From: an uncultured Clostridiaceae bacterium | GTDB lineage: Bacteria > Bacillota > Clostridia > Lachnospirales > Lachnospiraceae | Reading direction: 5' to 3' | DNA length: 50,932 nucleotides | Assembly: GCA_947177415.1 (NCBI GenBank) | Contig: CAMWUK010000014.1 | Location: 1 to 50,932 of the forward strand | Shown here: positions 43,640-50,932 of the stretch, piece after piece | Layout of the letters: the number at the start of each line of letters is the position of its first letter | Position numbering within the stretch: position 1 is the first letter of the stretch | Program-made: the position numbers and the translations under genes | Notes under the pieces: model-generated | The model's input: the letters and a program-made list of their open reading frames with translations, nothing else | Databases searched by the model: none | What the model was told of the DNA's origin: nothing

Positions 43640-45337
43640 ATGGAAGGATATATTTTAGGTGGCATTGTGGCTATTGCCATTATTTTTATGATTAAATCAA
43701 AGTATGATGAGAGACAGTTGTTTGCCAAAATGAGAAGAAAAATTGGAAAGGAGTGGGGAACTCTTCCAACGGCCAGTTACACCCAGGAGAAATTTGCTGC
43801 CATTGCAGAATACTATAAAGCAAATCCAGGGAAGCATGATGTGGATGATATTACATGGAATGATGTGGATATGGATACCATTTTCATGATGATGAACCAG
43901 ACAGGAAGCTCTATGGGAGAGGATTATCTTTATGCCCTTCTGCGGCGTTTGGAGGTTTCACCAGAAAAATTAAAGGAAAGAGAAGAATTGATTTCTTTTT
44001 TTCAGGAGAATGCTGAGGATAGGCAAAAACTACAATTAGAATTTCATCTTATGGGGAAATTAAAGAATATTTCATTATATCAATATTTGAATAAGATAAA
44101 AGAGATTCCAAGCCATAGTCCCATTGCCAGTATTTTTATGTCATCTATGCTGGTAGTGTCCGTACTGCTTATGGGATTATCCGTTTTTCAGATTGTACCA
44201 GCTGTGTATGGAGTGGTTTTATTTATTTGTACTGTAGTGAACAATATTATTTATTATTTCCAGCGGAAATCCCAGATTGAAAAATATTATAATGTATTTA
44301 TGTATATTATCCGTATGTTGGAAGGGGCAAAGACAATAGAGAAGAATTCTATGGATAAGGCAGAGCCATATCTAAAACGTTTAAGAGAGATTTCCCGTGA
44401 TTTTGCAGGTTTTGAGCGAGGCTCTTTTATTGTATTTTGTAAAGGGGATGCTGGCTCTATGTGGGATGTATTACTGGATTATGTGCGTATGTTATTTCAT
44501 TTTGATTTGATTAAGTTCGATTCTATGGCAAAAAAAGTAAAGAACTATCAAGAAAAATTGAATGAAATGTATGAAATTTTAGGATTTTTAGATGCTATGA
44601 TTGCAGTAGCCTCTTTTCGTACATGGCTTGGTGAGGAAGGGTATTGTATTCCAAAACTTATTTCAACAAAGAAACCAAAGTTTTATATGGAACAAGGGTA
44701 TCATCCAATGATAGCAGAGCCTGTAGCCAATTCCATAAAAGCAGACAGACCGGTTTTAATTACCGGTTCTAATGCATCCGGCAAGTCTACTTTTATAAAA
44801 ACTGCTGCCATTAACGGGATTTTGGCACAGACTGTGCATACCGCTGTTGCAAAAACTTACGAAGCCTCATATTTCAAAATACTTTCCTCTATGGCATTAC
44901 GTGATGACCTCCAAGGGAATGAAAGTTATTATATTGTAGAGATTAAGTCCTTAAAGAGAATTTTGGATCAGATAGAGGAAGAACTTCCAACCCTCTGCTT
45001 TGTGGATGAGGTACTTCGTGGTACAAATACTTTGGAGCGTATTGCGGCATCTTCCCAGATTCTTAAAAGTTTTGCAGATACCAATACCATTTGTTTTGCA
45101 GCAACTCATGATTTAGAATTAACTCATATATTACAAAAACATTATGATAATTATCATTTTCAGGAACAGGTAGAAGAGGGAAATGTGATTTTTGACTATA
45201 TGCTCCGAAGTGGTAAGGCAATTTCAAGGAATGCCATTAAACTTCTTGGTATGATGGGATATCAGAAAGATATGATTGAAAAAGCAGAAAGCTTAGCAAA
45301 TACATTTCTGGAAAAAGGTATTTGGGAACAAGTGTAG
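43640..45337 (+). CDS. Membrane-anchored MutS-like ATPase
   Basis: 565-aa protein with a MutS C-terminal ATPase domain but no mismatch-recognition domain. A hydrophobic N-terminus (YILGGIVAIAIIFMI) and a hydrophobic pair at about 170-210 (SIFMSSMLVVSVLLMGLSVF and VYGVVLFICTVVNNIIYYF) suggest three membrane segments. Walker A is GSNASGKST (376-384); LPTLCFVDEVLRGTNTLERIAAS is the Walker B/signature region. Start ATG 43640 has GGAG 7-10 bp upstream; an upstream TTG start is unlikely. It lies 35 bp before mutS and probably shares its transcript. Role unknown; not a canonical MutS or MutS2 (no Smr domain). Confidence 0.8.
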   Translation: MEGYILGGIVAIAIIFMIKSKYDERQLFAKMRRKIGKEWGTLPTASYTQEKFAAIAEYYKANPGKHDVDDITWNDVDMDTIFMMMNQTGSSMGEDYLYALLRRLEVSPEKLKEREELISFFQENAEDRQKLQLEFHLMGKLKNISLYQYLNKIKEIPSHSPIASIFMSSMLVVSVLLMGLSVFQIVPAVYGVVLFICTVVNNIIYYFQRKSQIEKYYNVFMYIIRMLEGAKTIEKNSMDKAEPYLKRLREISRDFAGFERGSFIVFCKGDAGSMWDVLLDYVRMLFHFDLIKFDSMAKKVKNYQEKLNEMYEILGFLDAMIAVASFRTWLGEEGYCIPKLISTKKPKFYMEQGYHPMIAEPVANSIKADRPVLITGSNASGKSTFIKTAAINGILAQTVHTAVAKTYEASYFKILSSMALRDDLQGNESYYIVEIKSLKRILDQIEEELPTLCFVDEVLRGTNTLERIAASSQILKSFADTNTICFAATHDLELTHILQKHYDNYHFQEQVEEGNVIFDYMLRSGKAISRNAIKLLGMMGYQKDMIEKAESLANTFLEKGIWEQV

Positions 45338-45372
45338 GCAATTTTGTGCAGAGTTTACATAAGGAGGAGACT

Positions 45373-48027
45373 ATGACAGAGAAATTAACCCCTATGATGA
45401 AGCAATATATGGAAACGAAAGAGGAGTACAAGGATTGTATTTTGTTTTACCGTTTGGGCGATTTTTATGAGATGTTTTTTGAGGATGCTATTACTGCATC
45501 CAAAGAATTAGAGATTACTTTAACAGGAAAAAGCTGTGGACTGGAGGAGAGAGCACCTATGTGTGGGATTCCTTTCCACTCCTCAGAAGGTTATTTGACA
45601 AGACTGGTAAATAAAGGTTATAAAGTGGCAATCTGCGAGCAGGTGGAAGACCCAAAAGCAGCAAAAGGACTGGTAAAACGTGAAGTAGTGAGGATTGTTA
45701 CGCCTGGTACAAACTTAAATACCCAATCCTTGGATGAGACTAAGAATAATTATCTTATGGGAATTTTTTATGGGATATCTGCTTTTGGTATTGCTACGGT
45801 AGATGTTACCACAGGGGATTTCTATTTAACAGAGGTGGATAATGGCAAAAAGCTTATGGACGAATTACATAAATTTGCACCTACTGAGATTATATGTAAT
45901 GAAGCACTGGCTATGTCAGGAGTGGATTTGTCTGAAGTGTCAGAACGTTTGCAGATTGCAGTCTCTACGCTGGATAATTGGTACTTTGATGGAGAATTAG
46001 GGGAACGGTGCCTGATGGAACATTTTCATGTAAAAGCCTTGGAAGGGCTTGGCATTAAGGACTATCCAGTGGGTACTATTGCCGCAGGCGGTGTGATGCA
46101 ATATCTTCTGGAAACACAGAAAAATGCCCTTTCCCATATTACAGGCATTACGCCTTATGCCTCTAATGCCTATATGATTCTGGATTCAGCAACCAGAAGG
46201 AATTTAGAGCTTGTGGAGACGTTGCGTGAAAAGCAGAAAAGAGGTTCTCTCCTTTGGGTTCTTGACAAGACCAAAACAGCTATGGGAGCAAGATTATTAA
46301 GAAGTTTTATTGAACAGCCTTTAATCAGGAAAGAGGATATAGAGGCAAGATTAGATGCTATAGAAGAACTGAACCAGCATGTTATTACCAGAGAAGAATT
46401 ACGGGAATATCTCAATCCAATTTATGATTTGGAAAGGCTGATAGGTAAGGTGTCTTACCGATCAGCAAATCCAAGAGATCTGACTGCCTTTTTATCTTCC
46501 ATTGAAATGATACCTCCTATTAAAACACTGCTTGCAGATGCCCAGTGTATGGAATTAACCAGATTGTATGAGAGTATGGATACTTTGGAAGATATTGCCG
46601 ATTTGATCCGCAGAGGTATCGGAGAAGAGCCTCCAATTTCTGTAAAAGAAGGGGGAATTATAAGAGAAGGCTACCATGAAGAAGTGGACAAACTTAGAAA
46701 GGCAAAAACAGAAGGTAAAACATGGCTTGCCCAACTGGAGGAGCGGGAAAAGGAAGTTACAGGAATTAAAAATCTTCGTGTAAAATTTAACAAAGTCTAT
46801 GGTTACTATTTAGAAGTAACAAAATCTTATCAGGATTTAGTACCCGAATCATGGACAAGAAAGCAGACTCTTACCAATGCAGAACGTTATACTACACCAG
46901 AATTAAAGGAATTGGAGGATGTGATTCTTGGTGCGGAAGATAAATTGTTTGCCTTGGAATATGATCTTTTTGTGGAAATACGTGAGAAAATTGCATCCCA
47001 AGTGGTAAGAATAAAAGAAACAGCAAAAGCCATTGCAGGAATTGATGTATATGCCTCTCTTGCTTTAGTAGCGGAACATAACCAATATGTCCGCCCGGCT
47101 ATCAATACCAAGGGAGTGCTGGACATCAAAGAGGGTAGACACCCTGTTGTGGAAAAAATGATTCCAAATGATATGTTTGTGGCAAATGATACCTATTTGG
47201 ATGAGAAGAAGCATCATATTGGAATTATTACAGGACCAAATATGGCAGGAAAGTCTACTTATATGAGGCAGACTGCTTTAATTGTACTTATGGCTCAGAT
47301 TGGTTGTTTTGTTCCGGCAGCTTCTGCAAATATTGGTGTGGTAGACAGGATTTTTACCAGAGTTGGTGCTTCGGATGATTTGGCATCCGGGCAAAGTACC
47401 TTTATGGTGGAAATGACAGAGGTAGCCAATATTCTTCGCAACGCTACCCGTCATAGTTTGCTGATTCTGGATGAAATCGGACGGGGAACCAGTACCTTTG
47501 ACGGTCTTAGTATTGCATGGGCAGTGGTAGAGCATATTGCTAATCCAAAACTAATTGGTGCAAAAACGCTATTTGCTACCCATTACCATGAATTGACCGA
47601 GCTGGAAGGGAAACTGGATTGTGTAGACAATTATTGCATTGCTGTTAAGGAGCAGGGAGAAGATATTGTATTTCTCCGAAAGATTATAAAAGGCGGAGCA
47701 GACCAAAGTTATGGTATTCAGGTGGCAAGACTGGCTGGTGTGCCGGATAGTGTATTGAAACGTGCCAGAGAGATTGTGAATGAATTAACAGATAACGATA
47801 TTGTTGAGAAAACAAAAAACATTGCCGTAGGGAAAAAGGCAAAGCCAGTTGTGGCAGAAGAGGAAAATGGTACTGCACAAATGTCCATGTTTGATGGATT
47901 TGGTGATATGCCTTCCGGCAATGAACTTCTCCTTGAAATACGGGATATGGATTTAAATGCACTTACTCCAATGGATGCCATGAACAAACTTTACCAAATA
48001 CAAAAGAAAATTAAGGAAAAATGGTAG
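45373..48027 (+). CDS. mutS: DNA mismatch repair protein MutS
   Basis: 884-aa MutS, full length. It recognises mismatches and recruits MutL. The mismatch-binding Phe-x-Glu is F31-Y-E33 in RLGDFYEMF. Walker A GPNMAGKS is at 621-628, with LLILDEIGRGTSTFDGLSIAWAV and TLFATHYHELTELE in the ATPase domain. ATG 45373 with AAGGAGGAG is preferred over an in-frame start 51 bp upstream that lies inside the preceding gene. mutL follows after 16 bp. Confidence 0.96.
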   Translation: MTEKLTPMMKQYMETKEEYKDCILFYRLGDFYEMFFEDAITASKELEITLTGKSCGLEERAPMCGIPFHSSEGYLTRLVNKGYKVAICEQVEDPKAAKGLVKREVVRIVTPGTNLNTQSLDETKNNYLMGIFYGISAFGIATVDVTTGDFYLTEVDNGKKLMDELHKFAPTEIICNEALAMSGVDLSEVSERLQIAVSTLDNWYFDGELGERCLMEHFHVKALEGLGIKDYPVGTIAAGGVMQYLLETQKNALSHITGITPYASNAYMILDSATRRNLELVETLREKQKRGSLLWVLDKTKTAMGARLLRSFIEQPLIRKEDIEARLDAIEELNQHVITREELREYLNPIYDLERLIGKVSYRSANPRDLTAFLSSIEMIPPIKTLLADAQCMELTRLYESMDTLEDIADLIRRGIGEEPPISVKEGGIIREGYHEEVDKLRKAKTEGKTWLAQLEEREKEVTGIKNLRVKFNKVYGYYLEVTKSYQDLVPESWTRKQTLTNAERYTTPELKELEDVILGAEDKLFALEYDLFVEIREKIASQVVRIKETAKAIAGIDVYASLALVAEHNQYVRPAINTKGVLDIKEGRHPVVEKMIPNDMFVANDTYLDEKKHHIGIITGPNMAGKSTYMRQTALIVLMAQIGCFVPAASANIGVVDRIFTRVGASDDLASGQSTFMVEMTEVANILRNATRHSLLILDEIGRGTSTFDGLSIAWAVVEHIANPKLIGAKTLFATHYHELTELEGKLDCVDNYCIAVKEQGEDIVFLRKIIKGGADQSYGIQVARLAGVPDSVLKRAREIVNELTDNDIVEKTKNIAVGKKAKPVVAEEENGTAQMSMFDGFGDMPSGNELLLEIRDMDLNALTPMDAMNKLYQIQKKIKEKW

Positions 48028-48043
48028 GTAGGAGGAAAAAGCC

Positions 48044-49927
48044 GTGGGGAAAATTGTTTTATTAGACCAGAGTACCATTGATAAAATTGCAGCAGGTGAA
48101 GTAGTAGAAAGACCTTCTGCTGTTGTGAAGGAATTGGTAGAGAATGCTATGGATGCCGGAGCAAATGCAATCACGGTGGAAATAAAAGGTGGTGGCATTG
48201 ATTTTATAAGGATTACGGATAATGGCGGGGGGATACCTGCTGAGGATATCCCTGCTGCTTTTAAGCGTCATGCTACCAGTAAAATCCGTTCGGTAGAAGA
48301 CCTTCTTACAGTTTCCAGTCTTGGTTTCCGGGGGGAGGCTCTTGCCAGTATCAGTGCAGTTTCCCAAGTAGAGCTAATTACAAAGACCAGAGATTCCCTT
48401 ATGGGGAATTGTTATGTAATTGAGGGAAGTAAAGAGAAATCTATGGAGGAAATTGGTTGTCCAGAGGGGACGACCTTTGTGGTAAGAAACTTATTTTACA
48501 ATACCCCTGCCAGAAAAAAATTCTTAAAATCTGCCCAAACAGAGGCAGGTTATATTGGGGATTTGGTAGAGCGGCTTGCTATTTCCCATCCAAATATTTC
48601 TTTTAAGTTTTTAAATAACAACCAGCTCCGTTTACATACTTCTGGAAACGGCAATTTAAAAGACATTATTTATCACATTTATGGAAGGGATATTGCCAGA
48701 GAGTTATTAGAGATTAATACCCAAAAAGGGAATCTTGTTATCCGGGGGTTTATTGCGAAGCCTATCGTTTCCAGAGGAAACCGGAATTACATGAATTATT
48801 TTATGAACGGCAGATATATTAAAAGTAAAATTATTGGGAAAGCGATTGAAGAAGCATATAAGCCTTATACCATGCAGCATCGCTATCCTATGACAGCATT
48901 ATATTTTGAACTGGACAGTAATCTTCTGGATGTAAATGTACATCCTACAAAGATGGAGATTCGTTTTGCGGACAATCAGGAAATTTACCAATACATTTTA
49001 GATGCAGTATCCGAAGCACTGGCAGGAAAAGAGATGATTCCTGAGGTAACCTTAGTAAAGGAAGAAGAGAAAAAGGAAAAAAGGGAAGAGAAAAAAATCT
49101 CTGCACCAGAACCTTTTGAGGAAAAACGGATTGAAAAAGAAAAGAAAGAAGCAGAACAAAAAGAAAAACAAAGAGAAGTGGCAGCAGATGTTCTGAGAGA
49201 ACAAAATTCCTATATGTCTCCAAATTCTGCTGTGCCAGAACCAACACCGGTAACTGTAGTGGAAAATATAGCAGAACCTATTATCAAAAAAGAGAACATC
49301 CAGCAGGTATCTGTATTTTCAGAAAAACTTCTGGATAAAGAAGCCAAAAAGCAGCACCGTATTATTGGACAGGTTTTTGGTACTTACTGGATGGTGGAAT
49401 ATCAGGACAAATTGTTTATGATTGACCAGCATGCGGCTCATGAGAAAGTATTATTTGAACAAACCATGAAAAATATTGAGGAGAAACAATTTACTTCGCA
49501 AATGCTGAGTCCTCCGATTATTTTAACCCTTAATATGAAAGAACAGGAAGCTCTAGAACGATATTTGCCAGAGTTAACCAAGATTGGTTTTGAGATAGAA
49601 TCTTTTGGCGGAAGGGAATATTCTGTGCGGGCGGTTCCGGGCAACTTATTTGGAATTGCATCTATGGATTTTCTGATGGAATTGATAGGTTCTTTATTGG
49701 AAGAGGTACATTTAAAATCCTCGGAGGTCGTTTTGGAGAAAGTAGCATCTATGTCCTGCAAGGCAGCAGTGAAAGGTAATACGAAACTTTCTTATGTGGA
49801 AGCAGAGGCATTAATTGATGAACTTATGGAACTGGAGAATCCTTATCATTGTCCTCATGGAAGACCAGTGATTGTTTCTATGAGCAAATATGAGTTAGAA
49901 AAGAAATTTAAGCGGATTATTGGATAG
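48044..49927 (+). CDS. mutL: DNA mismatch repair protein MutL
   Basis: 627-aa MutL. The N-terminal GHKL ATPase has IDKIAAGEVVERPSAVVKELVEN, DNGGGI, ATSKI and GFRGEALASISAV. A charged Lys/Glu-rich linker (about 335-415) joins the C-terminal domain, which keeps the endonuclease motif DQHA(x)2E(x)4E at 461-472, and CPHGRP near the end. It is thus a nicking MutL of the type found where MutH is absent. GTG start at 48044 with GGAGG. Confidence 0.95.
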   Translation: MGKIVLLDQSTIDKIAAGEVVERPSAVVKELVENAMDAGANAITVEIKGGGIDFIRITDNGGGIPAEDIPAAFKRHATSKIRSVEDLLTVSSLGFRGEALASISAVSQVELITKTRDSLMGNCYVIEGSKEKSMEEIGCPEGTTFVVRNLFYNTPARKKFLKSAQTEAGYIGDLVERLAISHPNISFKFLNNNQLRLHTSGNGNLKDIIYHIYGRDIARELLEINTQKGNLVIRGFIAKPIVSRGNRNYMNYFMNGRYIKSKIIGKAIEEAYKPYTMQHRYPMTALYFELDSNLLDVNVHPTKMEIRFADNQEIYQYILDAVSEALAGKEMIPEVTLVKEEEKKEKREEKKISAPEPFEEKRIEKEKKEAEQKEKQREVAADVLREQNSYMSPNSAVPEPTPVTVVENIAEPIIKKENIQQVSVFSEKLLDKEAKKQHRIIGQVFGTYWMVEYQDKLFMIDQHAAHEKVLFEQTMKNIEEKQFTSQMLSPPIILTLNMKEQEALERYLPELTKIGFEIESFGGREYSVRAVPGNLFGIASMDFLMELIGSLLEEVHLKSSEVVLEKVASMSCKAAVKGNTKLSYVEAEALIDELMELENPYHCPHGRPVIVSMSKYELEKKFKRIIG

Positions 49928-49946
49928 AGAAAAGGAGAGAGTAACT

Positions 49947-50888
49947 ATGAAAAAACCCCTTGTTATTTTGACAGGACCTACAGCAGTGGGGAAGACGGAA
50001 TTATCCATTAATCTTGCAAAAGCAATTGGTGGTGAGATTATATCTGCAGATTCCATGCAGGTATATAAGGAAATGAACATCGGAACAGCAAAGATTATGC
50101 CTTGGGAAATGCAGGGAATCCCCCATTATTTAGTGGATGAAATTTCACCAGATGAGGATTTTCATGTAGTGAAGTTTAAAGAATATGCCAAAAGCTATAT
50201 GGAACAAATCTATGAAAAGGGGAAAATTCCGATTATTGTAGGTGGTACCGGATTTTATATCCAGGCAGTATTAAAGGATGTTTCTTTTGATGAAAATGAA
50301 GAAGATGAGACATATCGGGAAGAATTGCAGAATTTTGCCAAGGAACATGGAGCAAAAGCACTTCATGACCGGTTAAGAGAAATTGATCCAGAGAGTGCAG
50401 ATTCCATTCATGAGAATAACATAAAGCGGGTTATCCGTGCTTTAGAATTTTATTATTTGACAGGAAAAAAGATTTCTAAGCATAATGAAGAAGAAAAGGA
50501 GAAAGAATCTCCTTATAACTTTGCTTATTTTGTTCTTACCAATGACCGGAGTGTGCTATATAACCGGATTGATAAGCGTGTAGATTTGATGATGGAGCAG
50601 GGGCTTTTGGATGAGGTGGCTGCCTTAAAAAATAAGGGATATTCCAGAGATTTGGTTTCTATGCAGGGACTGGGATACAAAGAAATCTATGCATATCTTG
50701 ATGGAGAGATTTCTTTAGAAGAGGCTGTTTATATTTTGAAACGTGACACCAGACATTTTGCGAAAAGACAGCTTACATGGTTTCGCAGAGAAAAAGATGT
50801 TATCTGGGTAGATAAGTCTTTGTTTCCAAATCAGGAAGAGGTACTTTCTTTCTGCTTGGAAAAAATAAAAGAAAAATTAACTATTTAG
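49947..50888 (+). CDS. miaA: tRNA dimethylallyltransferase
   Basis: 313-aa MiaA, adding dimethylallyl to A37 of tRNAs reading UNN codons. Walker A GPTAVGKT is at 10-17; DSMQVYKEMNIGTAK, IPHYLVDE, GGTGFYIQA and RDTRHFAKRQLTWFR are family signatures. ATG 49947, with AGGAGAG upstream, is preferred to a start overlapping the end of mutL. mutS-mutL-miaA is a common order in Clostridia. Terminator-like hairpin at 50891. Confidence 0.95.
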   Translation: MKKPLVILTGPTAVGKTELSINLAKAIGGEIISADSMQVYKEMNIGTAKIMPWEMQGIPHYLVDEISPDEDFHVVKFKEYAKSYMEQIYEKGKIPIIVGGTGFYIQAVLKDVSFDENEEDETYREELQNFAKEHGAKALHDRLREIDPESADSIHENNIKRVIRALEFYYLTGKKISKHNEEEKEKESPYNFAYFVLTNDRSVLYNRIDKRVDLMMEQGLLDEVAALKNKGYSRDLVSMQGLGYKEIYAYLDGEISLEEAVYILKRDTRHFAKRQLTWFRREKDVIWVDKSLFPNQEEVLSFCLEKIKEKLTI

Positions 50889-50890
50889 GT

Positions 50891-50921
50891 AGAAACACGC
50901 ATTTACTGCGTGTTTCGTAAG
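50891..50921 (+). terminator. Hairpin after miaA (31-bp repeat, copy 2)
   Basis: GAAACACGCA/TGCGTGTTTC stem three bases after the stop codon. The 31-bp block is an exact inverted copy of 3792-3822. T tail is weak, so terminator function is probable only. Confidence 0.6.
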
Positions 50922-50932
50922 AAAAAGTAAAT

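Overview
The window is about 51 kb of low-GC (roughly 35-40 %) Firmicute DNA. It fits a spore-forming, butyrate-producing member of the Lachnospiraceae. It carries a phosphate butyryltransferase/butyrate kinase pair facing a complete thl-crt-hbd-bcd-etfB-etfA operon, plus spoIVA, a SigK-type sigma factor and the single-chain large PurL. Many Shine-Dalgarno sites are strong and promoters are of the sigma-A type with 17-bp spacers. I do not assign a species; butyrate-kinase-type Coprococcus/Butyrivibrio relatives are the best guess. I see no rRNA, tRNA or CRISPR array.

Layout. 1-0.9 kb: remnant of a tyrosine recombinase followed by a phd-doc toxin-antitoxin pair. 1.1-3.2 kb: ptb-buk (+). 3.2-3.95 kb: repeat-rich convergent spacer. 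3.95-10.2 kb: the acetyl-CoA to butyryl-CoA operon (-), with a promoter overlapped by two like-shaped palindromic operators. 10.4-16.5 kb: hflX, a PAS-GGDEF-GGDEF-EAL protein and a PrsA/SurA-like membrane protein, separated by structured repeats. 16.9-22.2 kb: purL and an orphan sugar-binding lipoprotein. 22.4-25.6 kb: sigK-like, clpS, clpA. 25.7-28.4 kb: decayed accessory genes: an antitoxin with a truncated PIN toxin, and two Rpn-family nuclease genes, one out of frame at a C9 tract and one split by a small transposable element. 28.9-37.7 kb: a surface-fibre-like cluster: SipW-type signal peptidase, then seven TasA/camelysin-like exported proteins, the last with a proline-rich stalk and a sortase-type C-terminus. 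38.0-40.5 kb: an AAA-ATPase/PD-(D/E)XK protein and a class B sortase. 40.7-43.5 kb: spoIVA and an SH3/NlpC-P60 cell-wall hydrolase. 43.6-50.9 kb: a membrane-anchored MutS-like ATPase, then mutS-mutL-miaA.

How the genes work together. The butyrate genes form the full route from acetyl-CoA to butyrate with ATP gain at the kinase step; Bcd and EtfAB would form the electron-bifurcating complex. The SipW cluster, the anchored protein and the class B sortase look like one export, assembly and wall-anchoring system. It is the best candidate for an under-described system here. The sigK-clpS-clpA string suggests coupling of late sporulation transcription with N-degron proteolysis.

Non-coding structure is unusually rich. 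A 132-134-bp MITE-like element with 12-bp terminal inverted repeats is present twice with intact 8-bp target duplications; removing one copy restores a 309-aa reading frame. A 160-bp palindromic repeat occurs three times. Two fossil fragments of Rpn nuclease genes lie directly upstream of two genes, and each retains a TTGAAA-N17-TATAAT promoter-like sequence that coincides with the catalytic-motif codons. All statements come from reading the sequence; no database search was run.
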